NCBI GenBank assembly: GCA_902621305.1
Contig: CACNLM010000004.1
Coordinates: 54,488-118,487, forward strand
Source: an uncultured Alphaproteobacteria bacterium
GTDB lineage: Bacteria; Pseudomonadota; Alphaproteobacteria; HIMB59; GCA-002718135
Direction: 5' to 3'
Length of the DNA stretch: 64,000 nucleotides
Shown here one piece after another: positions 20,713 through 30,325 of the stretch. The position numbers and the translations under genes were made by a program. The notes beneath the pieces are model-generated. The model was not told the DNA's origin and made no database searches. It was given only the letters and a program-made list of their open reading frames with translations. Each line of letters opens with the position of its first letter. Positions within the stretch are counted from its first letter, which is position 1.

Positions 20713-21609
20713 ATGAAAATAAACGTATGCTCAATCGGTGAAGCTATGATAGAGATTTCAAATATAAAAAATAGTTTGTACAATCAATCTTTTGCTGGTG
20801 ATACACTTAATTTTTGTAATTATCTTGATAAGAAAAAATTAAAAGCTTTTTTTTTAAGTGCCATAGGAAAATCTGAAATTAATCAATCGTTTTTAGATTT
20901 TGTAAAATCTAAAAAAATATCAACAAAATATATAAAACAAATTAATAAATTTGAAGCGGGATTATATTTAATTAAAAATAAAGATAATGGAGAAAAGCAA
21001 TTTTTTTATTGGAGAGATGAAAGTGCAGCAAAACAATACTTCAATAATATTGATTTCTTAAATTTATTTAAAGAGCTTAAAAATTTTGATTATATTTATT
21101 TTTCTGGCATAACTCTATCAATAATACATATATCAAAACTAAATAATTTTATTAAATTATTAAAGCTATTAAATAATAAAAAAATAAAAATTGTTTTTGA
21201 TTTGAATATTCGCCCAAGTCGATGGAATAAAAAAAATTTAAATATTTTTTTAGACTCAGTCCTAAAATTGGTAGATATATGTTTTTTATCCGGTGAAGAT
21301 ATGAATTATTGGAAAAACAAAAGCAATATCAAGTCTTATGAGCAAATAGTAAGGAAATATAAGATAAAACACAGTATATTCAGAAAAAATGCTGAATATA
21401 CATACGTATTTCTTAATAAAACTAGATATGTTTTTAAGAATAAATTACTTAAAAAGGTGGTTGATACTTCAGGTGCTGGCGATGGATTTAATGCTGCTTA
21501 TTTATCTAATTTTATTGTAAATAATGATCCAGTTTTAGCATTAAAAGCTGGCAGCAGTTTAGGTTCTAAAATAGTAATGAAAAAAGGCGCTATTGTAGAT
21601 GTTAAATAA
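20713..21609 (+). CDS. kdgK: PfkB-family sugar kinase, likely 2-keto-3-deoxygluconate kinase
   Basis: SIGEAMIEIS, FAGDTLNFCNYL, VVDTSGAGDGFNAAYLSNFI; overlaps KDPG aldolase. Confidence 0.8.
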   Translation: MKINVCSIGEAMIEISNIKNSLYNQSFAGDTLNFCNYLDKKKLKAFFLSAIGKSEINQSFLDFVKSKKISTKYIKQINKFEAGLYLIKNKDNGEKQFFYWRDESAAKQYFNNIDFLNLFKELKNFDYIYFSGITLSIIHISKLNNFIKLLKLLNNKKIKIVFDLNIRPSRWNKKNLNIFLDSVLKLVDICFLSGEDMNYWKNKSNIKSYEQIVRKYKIKHSIFRKNAEYTYVFLNKTRYVFKNKLLKKVVDTSGAGDGFNAAYLSNFIVNNDPVLALKAGSSLGSKIVMKKGAIVDVK

Positions 21610-22159
21610 TCAATTAAAATCTGAGCTCCACAAACAACAATTATTACCAATTTTAAATACAACAAATCTGGAGAGTGATATTGAAAGATTAAAAAAATAT
21701 TTAAATCAAAATAAATCAATTGAATATATAGAGATAACATTAAGAGAAAAAGAATCGTTTTCTATTGCTGTAGAATTAAAAAAATACTTTTCAGATTGTA
21801 AATTTGGACTAGGCTCTGTTTTAACGAAAGAAGATTTAGTCAGAGGTCAAGATCATAATTTTAATTTTTATGTTTCCCCTGGTATTATTGAAGAAATATT
21901 AGAAATGAAAAATCCATTCTATATTCCAGGAGCCGAGACGGTTAGTGAATTCATATATCTTAGTAAAAAAGGTTATGAAATAATTAAATTTTTCCCAGCT
22001 AATTTAAATGGAGAAAATAAAAAATTACAATCTATTAAAAATATTTTAAGGAATATAAAATTCATACCAACAGGTGGTGTCAATAAAGATAATATTGATA
22101 AATATCTAAATTTGAAAAATGTATTATGTGTTGGAACTTCTAATTTTGAAGAATTTTAA
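21599..22159 (+). CDS. eda: 2-dehydro-3-deoxy-phosphogluconate aldolase
   Basis: GLGSVLTKEDL, FYVSPGI, YEIIKFFPAN (Schiff-base Lys), FIPTGGVNKDN. Confidence 0.82.
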   Translation: MLNNQLKSELHKQQLLPILNTTNLESDIERLKKYLNQNKSIEYIEITLREKESFSIAVELKKYFSDCKFGLGSVLTKEDLVRGQDHNFNFYVSPGIIEEILEMKNPFYIPGAETVSEFIYLSKKGYEIIKFFPANLNGENKKLQSIKNILRNIKFIPTGGVNKDNIDKYLNLKNVLCVGTSNFEEF

Positions 22160-23094
22160 TTTGCCTTTGTCATTGTGCAAAGTATTTCAAATGCAATTGT
22201 TGCTCCAACTAATGAAGTCATATTATTAACATCAAATGGAGGAGAAACTTCTACTACATCACCACCTACAAAATTAATATTCTTTAGTGCCCTTATAATA
22301 GTTTGCGCTTCTCTTACATTAAACCCCCCAACTTCAGGAGTTCCAGTCCCTGGTGCGAAAGTTGGGTCTATTCCATCTATATCAAATGTAAAATAAGTAT
22401 CTGTTGTCGCTAGAACTTCATAAATTTTTTCAATACATTTATTAAATCCCATTTCATAATAATCATCTATAGTAATTATAGTTACACCTTGTTCTCTAGC
22501 CCAACTCAAATCTTCAGGGTCATATAAAGCACCACGAAGACCAAGGATTACATATTTTTTTGGATCTATCAGATTTTCTTCTATAGCTCTTCTAAATGGT
22601 GTGCCATGCGTATATTTAAATCCTCCAAAATAGGTATCCCAAGTATCAGAATGAGAATCAAACTGAAATAAACCTAAAGGTTTTTCTTTCGCAATACCTC
22701 TAAGAATTGGTAGGCTAATTAAATGATCACCTCCAATTGATAATGGTATTGTTTTGGAATTATAAATATTCGAGTAAAATTTTTCTATTTTACTTAAACT
22801 ATCATTTAAGTCTGCTGGATTTACCGGACAATCACCAATATCTGCAACATTAAATTTATCATAAGGGCTCCTAAGTGAAATAGGGTGATAAAGCCTTACA
22901 AGTGATGATGAATTTCTAATTTCTCTTGGACCATGTCTAGCCCCAGGTCTATTAGTAGTTCCTCCATCCCATGGTACACCTGCAATACAGTAGTCTAATT
23001 TATTTAAATCTTTCACAACAGGTAAACGAAAAAAAGTAGCAACATCAGCAAAGCGAGGAGTTTCCATACTAGATAGAGGTTTAATTTGAGTCAT
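22156..23094 (-). CDS. Agmatinase/arginase family ureohydrolase
   Basis: GGDHLISLP, QFDSHSDTWD, TFDIDGIDPTFAPGTGTPEVGGF. Confidence 0.9.
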   Translation of the reverse strand: MTQIKPLSSMETPRFADVATFFRLPVVKDLNKLDYCIAGVPWDGGTTNRPGARHGPREIRNSSSLVRLYHPISLRSPYDKFNVADIGDCPVNPADLNDSLSKIEKFYSNIYNSKTIPLSIGGDHLISLPILRGIAKEKPLGLFQFDSHSDTWDTYFGGFKYTHGTPFRRAIEENLIDPKKYVILGLRGALYDPEDLSWAREQGVTIITIDDYYEMGFNKCIEKIYEVLATTDTYFTFDIDGIDPTFAPGTGTPEVGGFNVREAQTIIRALKNINFVGGDVVEVSPPFDVNNMTSLVGATIAFEILCTMTKAN

Positions 23095-23142
23095 AAAAGT
23101 ATCTTATGTTATATAGAGTTGGATTATACAAGACAAATTAAT

Positions 23143-23685
23143 ATGGATTATAGCAAATTTCCTAAACCACAAAATGATGGAAAAGCTGATCATCTTTTAA
23201 ATAAGTTTTTACCAGATATTTCTCTTAAAAATCAACAGGGAAATCAATTAAAAATAAAAAGGTCTGACACTTTTCGTTTAGTTTTATATTTTTATCCTAT
23301 GACAGGTAATCCAAATGAAAGTTTACCTAAAAATTGGAATCAAACACCAGGAGCTATTGGGTGTACTGTGCAGACCTGTAGTTTTAGAGATAATTACGAA
23401 GAATTAATCAAACTAAATGCACTGCCTATAGGAATATCCACTCAAACAATAGATTATATTAAGGAAATGACAGATAGATTAGTAATTCCTTACGATGTTT
23501 TAAGTGATTCAGAAAATATTTTGCTCAATTCATTAAAAATGCCACATTTTGAAATTGAAAACAAAATTTATTTCAAAAGATTAACTCTTATTGTGGAAAA
23601 AGATATTGTTAAAAAAGTATTCTACCCTATTTTTCCTCCTAACAAACATATAAATGAAGTTTTACAATGGCTAAAAGCAAACTAA
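23143..23685 (+). CDS. Peroxiredoxin (Bcp/AhpC-TSA family)
   Basis: LYFYPMTGNPNES, TPGAIGCTVQTCSFRDNYEEL; ATG 23143 preferred over listed 23086, which overlaps the divergent gene. Confidence 0.8.
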   Translation: MDYSKFPKPQNDGKADHLLNKFLPDISLKNQQGNQLKIKRSDTFRLVLYFYPMTGNPNESLPKNWNQTPGAIGCTVQTCSFRDNYEELIKLNALPIGISTQTIDYIKEMTDRLVIPYDVLSDSENILLNSLKMPHFEIENKIYFKRLTLIVEKDIVKKVFYPIFPPNKHINEVLQWLKAN

Positions 23686-24002
23686 CTATTTTTTTATTTT
23701 CTGTATTTTTGTTTTTTTCCAACCTGTCAATAGCTAATCCAAATATAGATCAATGGCTAGAATCAGAGAAATCTTATAAAGATCTTATTAATGAAGGATT
23801 TGAAGTAAAGAGCTACGCAATAAGTGATATAGAGGTTGGAAATGATTTAACAATTATCTTATTTGTTACTGTTCTCCAAAAAGATAATGAATTATATGAG
23901 TGTCAGGAATATCAAACTATAGATAAAAATGTTGAGACTTTAGATATGAACTTAATATGTAAAGAATTAGTTCAACCTTATGAAAGAGGTATAGGAACTT
24001 AG
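23667..24002 (+). CDS. Small secreted protein of unknown function
   Basis: Signal peptide KLTIFLFSVFLFFSNLSIANP, two Cys residues; overlaps preceding gene. Confidence 0.6.
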   Translation: MAKSKLTIFLFSVFLFFSNLSIANPNIDQWLESEKSYKDLINEGFEVKSYAISDIEVGNDLTIILFVTVLQKDNELYECQEYQTIDKNVETLDMNLICKELVQPYERGIGT

Positions 24003-24580
24003 GTTCGTTCAATATTTAAAAAAAACCATTGTAATGCTATTAGTGTAAGCCCATTTAAAATTTTTTTTTTATTCATCTTTATTTTTACTTCATCAAAACT
24101 ATAACTTTTAACTAATATATCCTCATTTTCATTATCTAGACCTCTTATAATTTCTTTATTTGGTGCAATTACCTCACCTAAAAAAAGATTATAAAAAGAT
24201 TCTGATGATCCTGGAGCAGGAAAGTAACCTTGTATAGATGTAAGATTGCTTACTTCACATCCAGTTTCTTCCAAGCATTCTCTCTTTGCGGTATCTTCTG
24301 GAGTTTCACCAGGGTCAATTATTCCAGCAACTATTTCATCTAGATAATTTTGATTATCTTTAGAAATTGTCCCTGGTCTGAACTGTTGAATTAAAACAAT
24401 TTTTTTATTTATAGGGTCATATGGTAAGACTGCAGATACTTGTGCACCACCAAATAACTCCCTTTTTATTTCATTACTCCAATCTCCGTTATATTTTTTG
24501 TATTTAAGAGTAACTTCATTCATTTTAAAGAAACCATCGTGAATATTCTTTTTATCTAAAATTTTAAATTTTGAGCTCAT
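23999..24580 (-). CDS. NUDIX hydrolase (ADP-ribose pyrophosphatase-like)
   Basis: Nudix box GIIDPGETPEDTAKRECLEETGCEV. Confidence 0.9.
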   Translation of the reverse strand: MSSKFKILDKKNIHDGFFKMNEVTLKYKKYNGDWSNEIKRELFGGAQVSAVLPYDPINKKIVLIQQFRPGTISKDNQNYLDEIVAGIIDPGETPEDTAKRECLEETGCEVSNLTSIQGYFPAPGSSESFYNLFLGEVIAPNKEIIRGLDNENEDILVKSYSFDEVKIKMNKKKILNGLTLIALQWFFLNIERT

Positions 24581-24620
24581 AAAAATTGATATATTTTATA
24601 TTACATATATATTTATAAAT

Positions 24621-25082
24621 ATGGAAAAAGCATTATTTGGTGCAGGTTGTTTCTGGGGTGTGGAAGAAACATTTTGTAAAACCCCAGGAGTAATAAATAC
24701 CTTAGTTGGTTATTCTGGAGGCGATACTATTAACCCTTCCTATGAAAGTGTTTGCCGAGGAAATACAAATCATACTGAGGTTGTTTTAGTTGAATTTGAT
24801 AATTCTAAAATATCTTATGAAGATCTTTTGATGGTTTTCTGGAAGTGTCATGATCCTACCACATTAAACAGACAAGGTCCCGATATTGGAACACAATATA
24901 GATCAGCGATATATTATTATAACGAAGATCAAAAAAATAAATCTATTCATTCTAAAAATGAATATGCTAAAAGTTCAGGATTAAATATTGTTACTGAAAT
25001 ATCAGTAGCTAAGGAATTCTATAAAGCTGAAGAATATCATCAAAAATATATCCAAAAAACTGGTTTACACTGCGCTATATAG
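24621..25082 (+). CDS. msrA: Peptide-methionine (S)-S-oxide reductase
   Basis: ALFGAGCFWGVEETF, GYSGGDTINPSYESVCRGNTNHTEVV, AEEYHQKYIQK. Confidence 0.95.
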   Translation: MEKALFGAGCFWGVEETFCKTPGVINTLVGYSGGDTINPSYESVCRGNTNHTEVVLVEFDNSKISYEDLLMVFWKCHDPTTLNRQGPDIGTQYRSAIYYYNEDQKNKSIHSKNEYAKSSGLNIVTEISVAKEFYKAEEYHQKYIQKTGLHCAI

Positions 25083-25102
25083 AGTAATTCTTTAGGGAGC
25101 TA

Positions 25103-25285
25103 ATGTCTGTCGATTTTTATTATGCATTTTTAACAGGCTGGGTAATACTTTTATTATTTTGGAGTACTATTGTTTTCTTTATATATTTGAGAAAACCTCC
25201 TAAATCCAAATTAACTAAAAGTTTTGTAATCAAATCCTATCTGTTTTTTTTGGCACTATTGTTTATAATTATATTTTTTCGGTAA
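25103..25285 (+). CDS. Small two-TM membrane protein, unknown function
   Basis: 60 aa, two hydrophobic segments, AGGGAG upstream of the ATG. Confidence 0.45.
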   Translation: MSVDFYYAFLTGWVILLLFWSTIVFFIYLRKPPKSKLTKSFVIKSYLFFLALLFIIIFFR

Positions 25286-25439
25286 ACCGATTCGTTTTTC
25301 TTATAAATTATGTATCAACATATAGTAGGTCAAAAAGATTAAGATACTAACATATTGATAATTAACAACTTTTTTATATTTAATGTTGAATACTGGTTTT
25401 TTCATAAATATAAACTACCTCGAAATTAATAAAATTATT

Positions 25440-25664
25440 ATGTCTATATTGAAAAACTATTTTAAACAAAACAGTGTGATGCACAGTTTCTCAAGTTGCC
25501 AATGGCCAATTGGAGATCCACAAGAGAAAGATTTTCATTTTTGTGAAGCTGATACCGTTGCTGGGAAGCCATATTGTCAGAGTCACTGTGACGTTGCGTA
25601 TATTGACGAAAAAGAGCTTAAAAAAGAAAAAGAAGCTCAAAAAAATCGTCGCATTGCCGCTTAA
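25440..25664 (+). CDS. GcrA C-terminal-domain-like protein lacking the N-terminal DNA-binding region
   Basis: CQWPIGDPQEKDFHFCEADTVAGKPYCQSHCDVAY resembles the GcrA C-terminal Cys-rich motif; ATG 25440 (MSILKNYF) chosen. Confidence 0.7.
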   Translation: MSILKNYFKQNSVMHSFSSCQWPIGDPQEKDFHFCEADTVAGKPYCQSHCDVAYIDEKELKKEKEAQKNRRIAA

Positions 25665-25750
25665 GTCAATCTCTACAAATTATTTTCTCATCAAATGTTA
25701 ATAATTCAGAGTTATTGACATCAGAGATGTTTTTCTTAAAATAAAAAAAA

Positions 25751-26935
25751 ATGTTATTCAGTGTACTGAAAAAACTTAACTTTGATGGAACATTAGAAAT
25801 CATAGATTCTAATGACGAGATTTATAAATTTGGAAATTCCAACCCTCACGTTTGTATAAGATTAAAAAACAAATCTATCGAAAGAAAACTATTCTTAAAC
25901 CCTAATCTTTATATAGGTGAAGCATATATGAATGAGGAGTTAGTTGTTGAAAAAGGCACTATAGAAGACTTTCTTAATTTAATAACTAATTCTTACGATG
26001 ACTTTATTTCTAACAATAAGTTTTATAAATTTTATGAATATTTATCTTCTATTTTTATGCCATTTCAGCAGATTAATCAGCTAGTAAATTCAAAAAAAAA
26101 TGTAGCACACCACTATGATATAAATGAGGATTTATATAAATTATTTCTTGATCAGGATATGCAATACTCTTGCGCATATTTTCATAATCCGAATATGAGT
26201 TTGGATCAAGCGCAGAAAGATAAAAAACAACATATAATTAAAAAACTTCAAATTAAAGAAAATATGGATGTTCTTGATATTGGGTGTGGTTGGGGAGGAA
26301 TGGCAATTGAAATAGCTAAATCTACTGGTGCCAAAGTTAAAGGAATTACACTTTCAGAAAATCAATTTAAAACAGCATCTGAGCGAGCACAAAAAGAAGG
26401 TTTGGCTGATAAAGTTTCTTTTGCACTACAAGATTATAGAAATGAGACCGAAAAATATGATCGCATAGTTTCCGTTGGTATGTTTGAGCATGTTGGTGTT
26501 AAATATTTTAAAACTTATTTAAGTAAAGCTAATGATATTCTGAAAGAAAATGGAGTTTTTCTTTTGCATACAATTGGTCAAAGGGGCAAACCAACTGCTA
26601 CAAGTCCTTGGATAAGAAAATACATTTTTCCTGGTGGTTATATTCCATCATTATCTGAAGTAATGAGTGCAACACAAAAACTTAATATAAATGTAACAGA
26701 TGTTGAAGTATTAAGACTACATTACGCTCATACACTTTCCAAATGGTATCAAAATGTTATCGAAAATAAAGATAAAATTATAAATATGTTTGATCAGCGC
26801 TTTTTTAGAATGTGGGAGTTTTATCTATTGGCAAGTAAGTATTCCTTTGTAAATATGGGTAATGTTGTTTTCCAAATACAAATTGCAAAAAATATTAACA
26901 ATTTGCCTCTCACAAGAAATTATATCTACAACTAA
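25751..26935 (+). CDS. cfa: Cyclopropane-fatty-acyl-phospholipid synthase family methyltransferase
   Basis: NVAHHYDINEDLYKLFLDQDMQYSCAYF, VLDIGCGWGGMAIEIA, GMFEHVG. Confidence 0.93.
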   Translation: MLFSVLKKLNFDGTLEIIDSNDEIYKFGNSNPHVCIRLKNKSIERKLFLNPNLYIGEAYMNEELVVEKGTIEDFLNLITNSYDDFISNNKFYKFYEYLSSIFMPFQQINQLVNSKKNVAHHYDINEDLYKLFLDQDMQYSCAYFHNPNMSLDQAQKDKKQHIIKKLQIKENMDVLDIGCGWGGMAIEIAKSTGAKVKGITLSENQFKTASERAQKEGLADKVSFALQDYRNETEKYDRIVSVGMFEHVGVKYFKTYLSKANDILKENGVFLLHTIGQRGKPTATSPWIRKYIFPGGYIPSLSEVMSATQKLNINVTDVEVLRLHYAHTLSKWYQNVIENKDKIINMFDQRFFRMWEFYLLASKYSFVNMGNVVFQIQIAKNINNLPLTRNYIYN

Positions 26936-26979
26936 ACAGTTTATATTTATTGAATTTCCAAGACAGGTAATATAGTCTT

Positions 26980-28011
26980 TTGTTTATGGCGTTATCTCTT
27001 AATAATTATATAATTAGAGCATCAATTTTCTTAGTCGCTGTCTTTGTTATTGTTGTTTTATTATACCCAGTTCTACAAAATGCTTTTTTATCAAATATTT
27101 TTATTAACATTATAATTTTATTAGCCCTTTTAACTGGAATTGTATTTAATTTTTTTCATCTCATTAACTTAAATTATAAGTATATATCTTTCTCGAACTT
27201 TAATATTACAAATTCTATAGAAGCATTTTCTAATTTAAGAGGGCAAGACAAAAATATTTCTCTTGAATTAAAAAATCTTGAAGGAAAATTTTTTTTTAAA
27301 AGTTCATCAATAAATAGATTGATAGAGAATTCTGATATGACTTTGATAAGCATAAGAGAAACTTCTCGTTACCTTGTAGGCTTGCTAGTTTTTTTAGGAC
27401 TCCTTGGAACTTTCTGGGGACTGTTAAAAACTATTGGATCTGTTGGCAATGTTATCAGCGGCCTTGGTATAGATGATACAAATGTTGCAGGTTTTTTTAA
27501 TTCTCTTAAAGATGGATTAAATGCTCCACTTGAAGGAATGAGTATTGCATTTAGCAGTTCTTTATTAGGTTTAGCTGGCTCTTTAATATTAGGATTACTT
27601 GATTTAAATCTTGGACAAGCTCAAAATAAATTTAGTCAATACTTTGAAAAAATCCTTAATAGCAATTCTTCTCCAGATTTTTCTACAGTAGAAGATAAGC
27701 CTACAGGAGAAGCAATTCAAAAAATCTATGACAACTTAGAAAACCTCCTAAATGCTTTTAAAAAATCATCTGACAATCAAACTAAAATTTCAAACAATTT
27801 AGAGAAGTTTAATGAAATACTTAACAAAATCAATTCCAACTCTTCAAATCTTGATAAGCAATTATCAAATTTCTTATCTTCACAATTAAACACACAATCT
27901 TCATTAATGAACCTTACAGAAGCTTTAAGCAAAAATGGAATATTAGAAGCAAAAAAAGTTAAAGAATATTTTCAGAAAATTGAAAAAGAACTAAAGAAAA
28001 TTAAAAAATAA
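26980..28011 (+). CDS. MotA/TolQ/ExbB proton channel family protein
   Basis: LVGLLVFLGLLGTFWGLLKTIGSV, APLEGMSIAFSSSLLGLAGSLILGLLDL. Confidence 0.85.
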   Translation: MFMALSLNNYIIRASIFLVAVFVIVVLLYPVLQNAFLSNIFINIIILLALLTGIVFNFFHLINLNYKYISFSNFNITNSIEAFSNLRGQDKNISLELKNLEGKFFFKSSSINRLIENSDMTLISIRETSRYLVGLLVFLGLLGTFWGLLKTIGSVGNVISGLGIDDTNVAGFFNSLKDGLNAPLEGMSIAFSSSLLGLAGSLILGLLDLNLGQAQNKFSQYFEKILNSNSSPDFSTVEDKPTGEAIQKIYDNLENLLNAFKKSSDNQTKISNNLEKFNEILNKINSNSSNLDKQLSNFLSSQLNTQSSLMNLTEALSKNGILEAKKVKEYFQKIEKELKKIKK

Positions 28012-28013
28012 TA

Positions 28014-29780
28014 ATGTCTACTAGGTCTTTAAGAAATAGACTTGCTGATACAACTAATATTTGGCCCGGTTTTGTCGATGTTCTAGCTACTCTTTTAATA
28101 GTAATCATATTTGTGCTAATGGTTTTTACTGTTTCCCAAATATATCTGAGTGATGCTATATCCGGCCGAGATAAGGCGCTTCAAGATTTAAGAACACAAA
28201 TAAATGAATTATCTAAAATACTTGTTATTGAAACTAAAGATAAAGAAAAAGCTCTTTCAACTCTTTCTGAAACTGAGAAAAAACTTGAAGATACAGAATT
28301 AAATTTGCAAAGTGAGCAATTATTAAGTGAGCAATTACAAACTGATGTTGCAAAAAAACGATCAGAAATATTTGTTCAGGAACAAAATATAATAGCATTA
28401 TCCGAGCAAATTAGTAGTCTTTTAAAAGAATTGAGAATAGTTGCAAATGCATTAGAAACATACGAAGGACAAGAAATTACTTTACTTGAAACTGAGGGGC
28501 TTGGAGAACGAATTAATAAAGCACTTGCAACAAGAATTGATCAACTAAAAATACTTAATCAAGAATTAGATAATGCTAATTTTAAACTACTTGAAAGTGA
28601 AAAATCTCTCAAATCTACAATTGCAGAATTAAATGAGAAGAATGAAAATTTAATTGCAATTAATGAAAGTCTTGGTTTAGAGGAAGGCGGAATTGAAGAG
28701 CAATTGCTTGCAATTAAAAATAAAAATGAACAACTCTTAAATTTAAATGATGAATTGGAAAAAACAAATATCGAACTATCATTAAGAGATGAAGAATTAC
28801 AAAGTCAAATATCCCAATATCAAGAACTAATGAATGATCTTTTAGAAATTAATGATAGTCTTGGCTTAAAAGATGCATCACTTAATGAACAACTTGATGC
28901 AATTAGGTTTAAAAATGAAGAATTAGCAAGATTAAATAAAGATTTAATTCAGAAAGATAGCACTATTTTCAATTTGCGAGGAAAAATATCTGAACTAAAT
29001 AATGTTCTTTCTTTGTCTGAAGATAAACAAAAACAACAACTTGATAAACTTGAGCTACTTCAAAATCAAATTGCATTATTAGAGCAAGAAAATCAAACAC
29101 AAAAAGAAACATCGCTTGAAGAAATTAAAAATATGGAAAAGCAAGCATCAAAAACATTAGAACAGGTAGAAATTCTATCTAATCAAATTGACACTCTGCA
29201 AAAAGAAATTGCTTTGCTTAATAGTGCTCTAGAAGCTAGTGAAAGTCAGGCTTTGATTAAAGATTTAGAAATAGAGGTGCTAGGTGAAAAGTTAAATAAA
29301 GCCCTTACATCAAAAGTATTTGAACTTCAAAAATATAGATCTGAGTTTTTTGGAAAACTACAATCTATTTTAGGTGATAGAAAAGATATTAAAATTGTAG
29401 GAGATAGATTTATTTTTGAATCAGAGCTATTATTTGATTCTGCTTCAGCAGATTTACAACTATCTGGTAAAGAAAAGTTAAGTGAAATTGGCCTTACTTT
29501 AAAAGAGACTACTAATGATATTCCCTCAGATATTGACTGGATTATCATGGTAGAAGGACACACTGACAAAAAACCTATTCAAACAATTAGATATCCTTCT
29601 AACTGGGAATTATCTTCAGCTAGAGCTAATACAGTTTTAAAACTTCTTCTTGATCTTGGTTTTCCACCAAATAGATTAGCATCTGCAGGATATGGAGAGT
29701 TTTATCCTATCAGTAATGGAGAAACTGAAAGTGATCTACAACAGAATAGAAGGATTGAATTAAAACTCACTTCACGCTAA
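28014..29780 (+). CDS. MotB/OmpA-like peptidoglycan-binding protein with long coiled coil
   Basis: N-terminal TM with Asp (GFVDVLATLLIVIIFVLMVF), long Glu/Leu-rich coiled coil, C-terminal OmpA domain (VEGHTDKKPI, RANTVLKLLLDLG, NRRIELKL). Confidence 0.88.
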   Translation: MSTRSLRNRLADTTNIWPGFVDVLATLLIVIIFVLMVFTVSQIYLSDAISGRDKALQDLRTQINELSKILVIETKDKEKALSTLSETEKKLEDTELNLQSEQLLSEQLQTDVAKKRSEIFVQEQNIIALSEQISSLLKELRIVANALETYEGQEITLLETEGLGERINKALATRIDQLKILNQELDNANFKLLESEKSLKSTIAELNEKNENLIAINESLGLEEGGIEEQLLAIKNKNEQLLNLNDELEKTNIELSLRDEELQSQISQYQELMNDLLEINDSLGLKDASLNEQLDAIRFKNEELARLNKDLIQKDSTIFNLRGKISELNNVLSLSEDKQKQQLDKLELLQNQIALLEQENQTQKETSLEEIKNMEKQASKTLEQVEILSNQIDTLQKEIALLNSALEASESQALIKDLEIEVLGEKLNKALTSKVFELQKYRSEFFGKLQSILGDRKDIKIVGDRFIFESELLFDSASADLQLSGKEKLSEIGLTLKETTNDIPSDIDWIIMVEGHTDKKPIQTIRYPSNWELSSARANTVLKLLLDLGFPPNRLASAGYGEFYPISNGETESDLQQNRRIELKLTSR

Positions 29781-29821
29781 TTTGCCTTAAATTTAACATA
29801 AACTGATCATAAAAATTAAGT

Positions 29822-30325
29822 ATGAGATTTTTAATTATATTTGTCTTAAGTTTCTTTAGCACATATTCTGTATTTGCTGCATGCAGTGATCAGCCAGCAA
29901 ATGAGGTTGATTGGACTAATTGTAATTTTGTAGAAAACCTCGATCTTTCCGGTACTGGTTTGGCAAATTCTCAAATGTCAGGAGTTAATTTATCTTTATC
30001 TAATTTTGAAAAATCTCAACTAAATAATTCAAATTTATCTATTGGTAATTTTATCTTCTCAAATTTCAGTAATTCTAATTTATATGCTTCAAATTTACAG
30101 GGAGCTAATTGTAATAATGCTAACTTTGATAATGCAAACCTTGCAAAAGTAAACTTTGAGGGATCTAATCTCTTTGGAGCGACTTTTAAAGGTGCAAATC
30201 TATATGAGGCAAATCTACTTGGTGCTAATATTTCTGGAGCAATGTTTGATGAAGCAAATTTGTCAAATGCTATATGGATAGACGGTAAAAAATGTGCTCT
30301 TGGTTCTATAGGCAGTTGCCAATAA
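29822..30325 (+). CDS. Secreted pentapeptide-repeat protein
   Basis: Signal peptide MRFLIIFVLSFFSTYSVFAAC; many A(N/D)LxN/S repeats (NLQGANCNNANFDNANLAKVNFEGSNLFGATFKGANL). Confidence 0.88.
   Translation: MRFLIIFVLSFFSTYSVFAACSDQPANEVDWTNCNFVENLDLSGTGLANSQMSGVNLSLSNFEKSQLNNSNLSIGNFIFSNFSNSNLYASNLQGANCNNANFDNANLAKVNFEGSNLFGATFKGANLYEANLLGANISGAMFDEANLSNAIWIDGKKCALGSIGSCQ

Noticed and set aside
25665-25750. Possible SAM-type riboswitch upstream of cfa
   Set aside because: Could not identify a convincing stem/pseudoknot consensus by eye in this AT-rich leader; would need a covariance-model search.
26980-29780. Zorya-like anti-phage system (ZorA/ZorB resemblance)
   Set aside because: Only MotA/MotB-like components present; no ZorC/ZorD/ZorE helicase or nuclease neighbours. 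Flanked by cfa and a pentapeptide-repeat gene.
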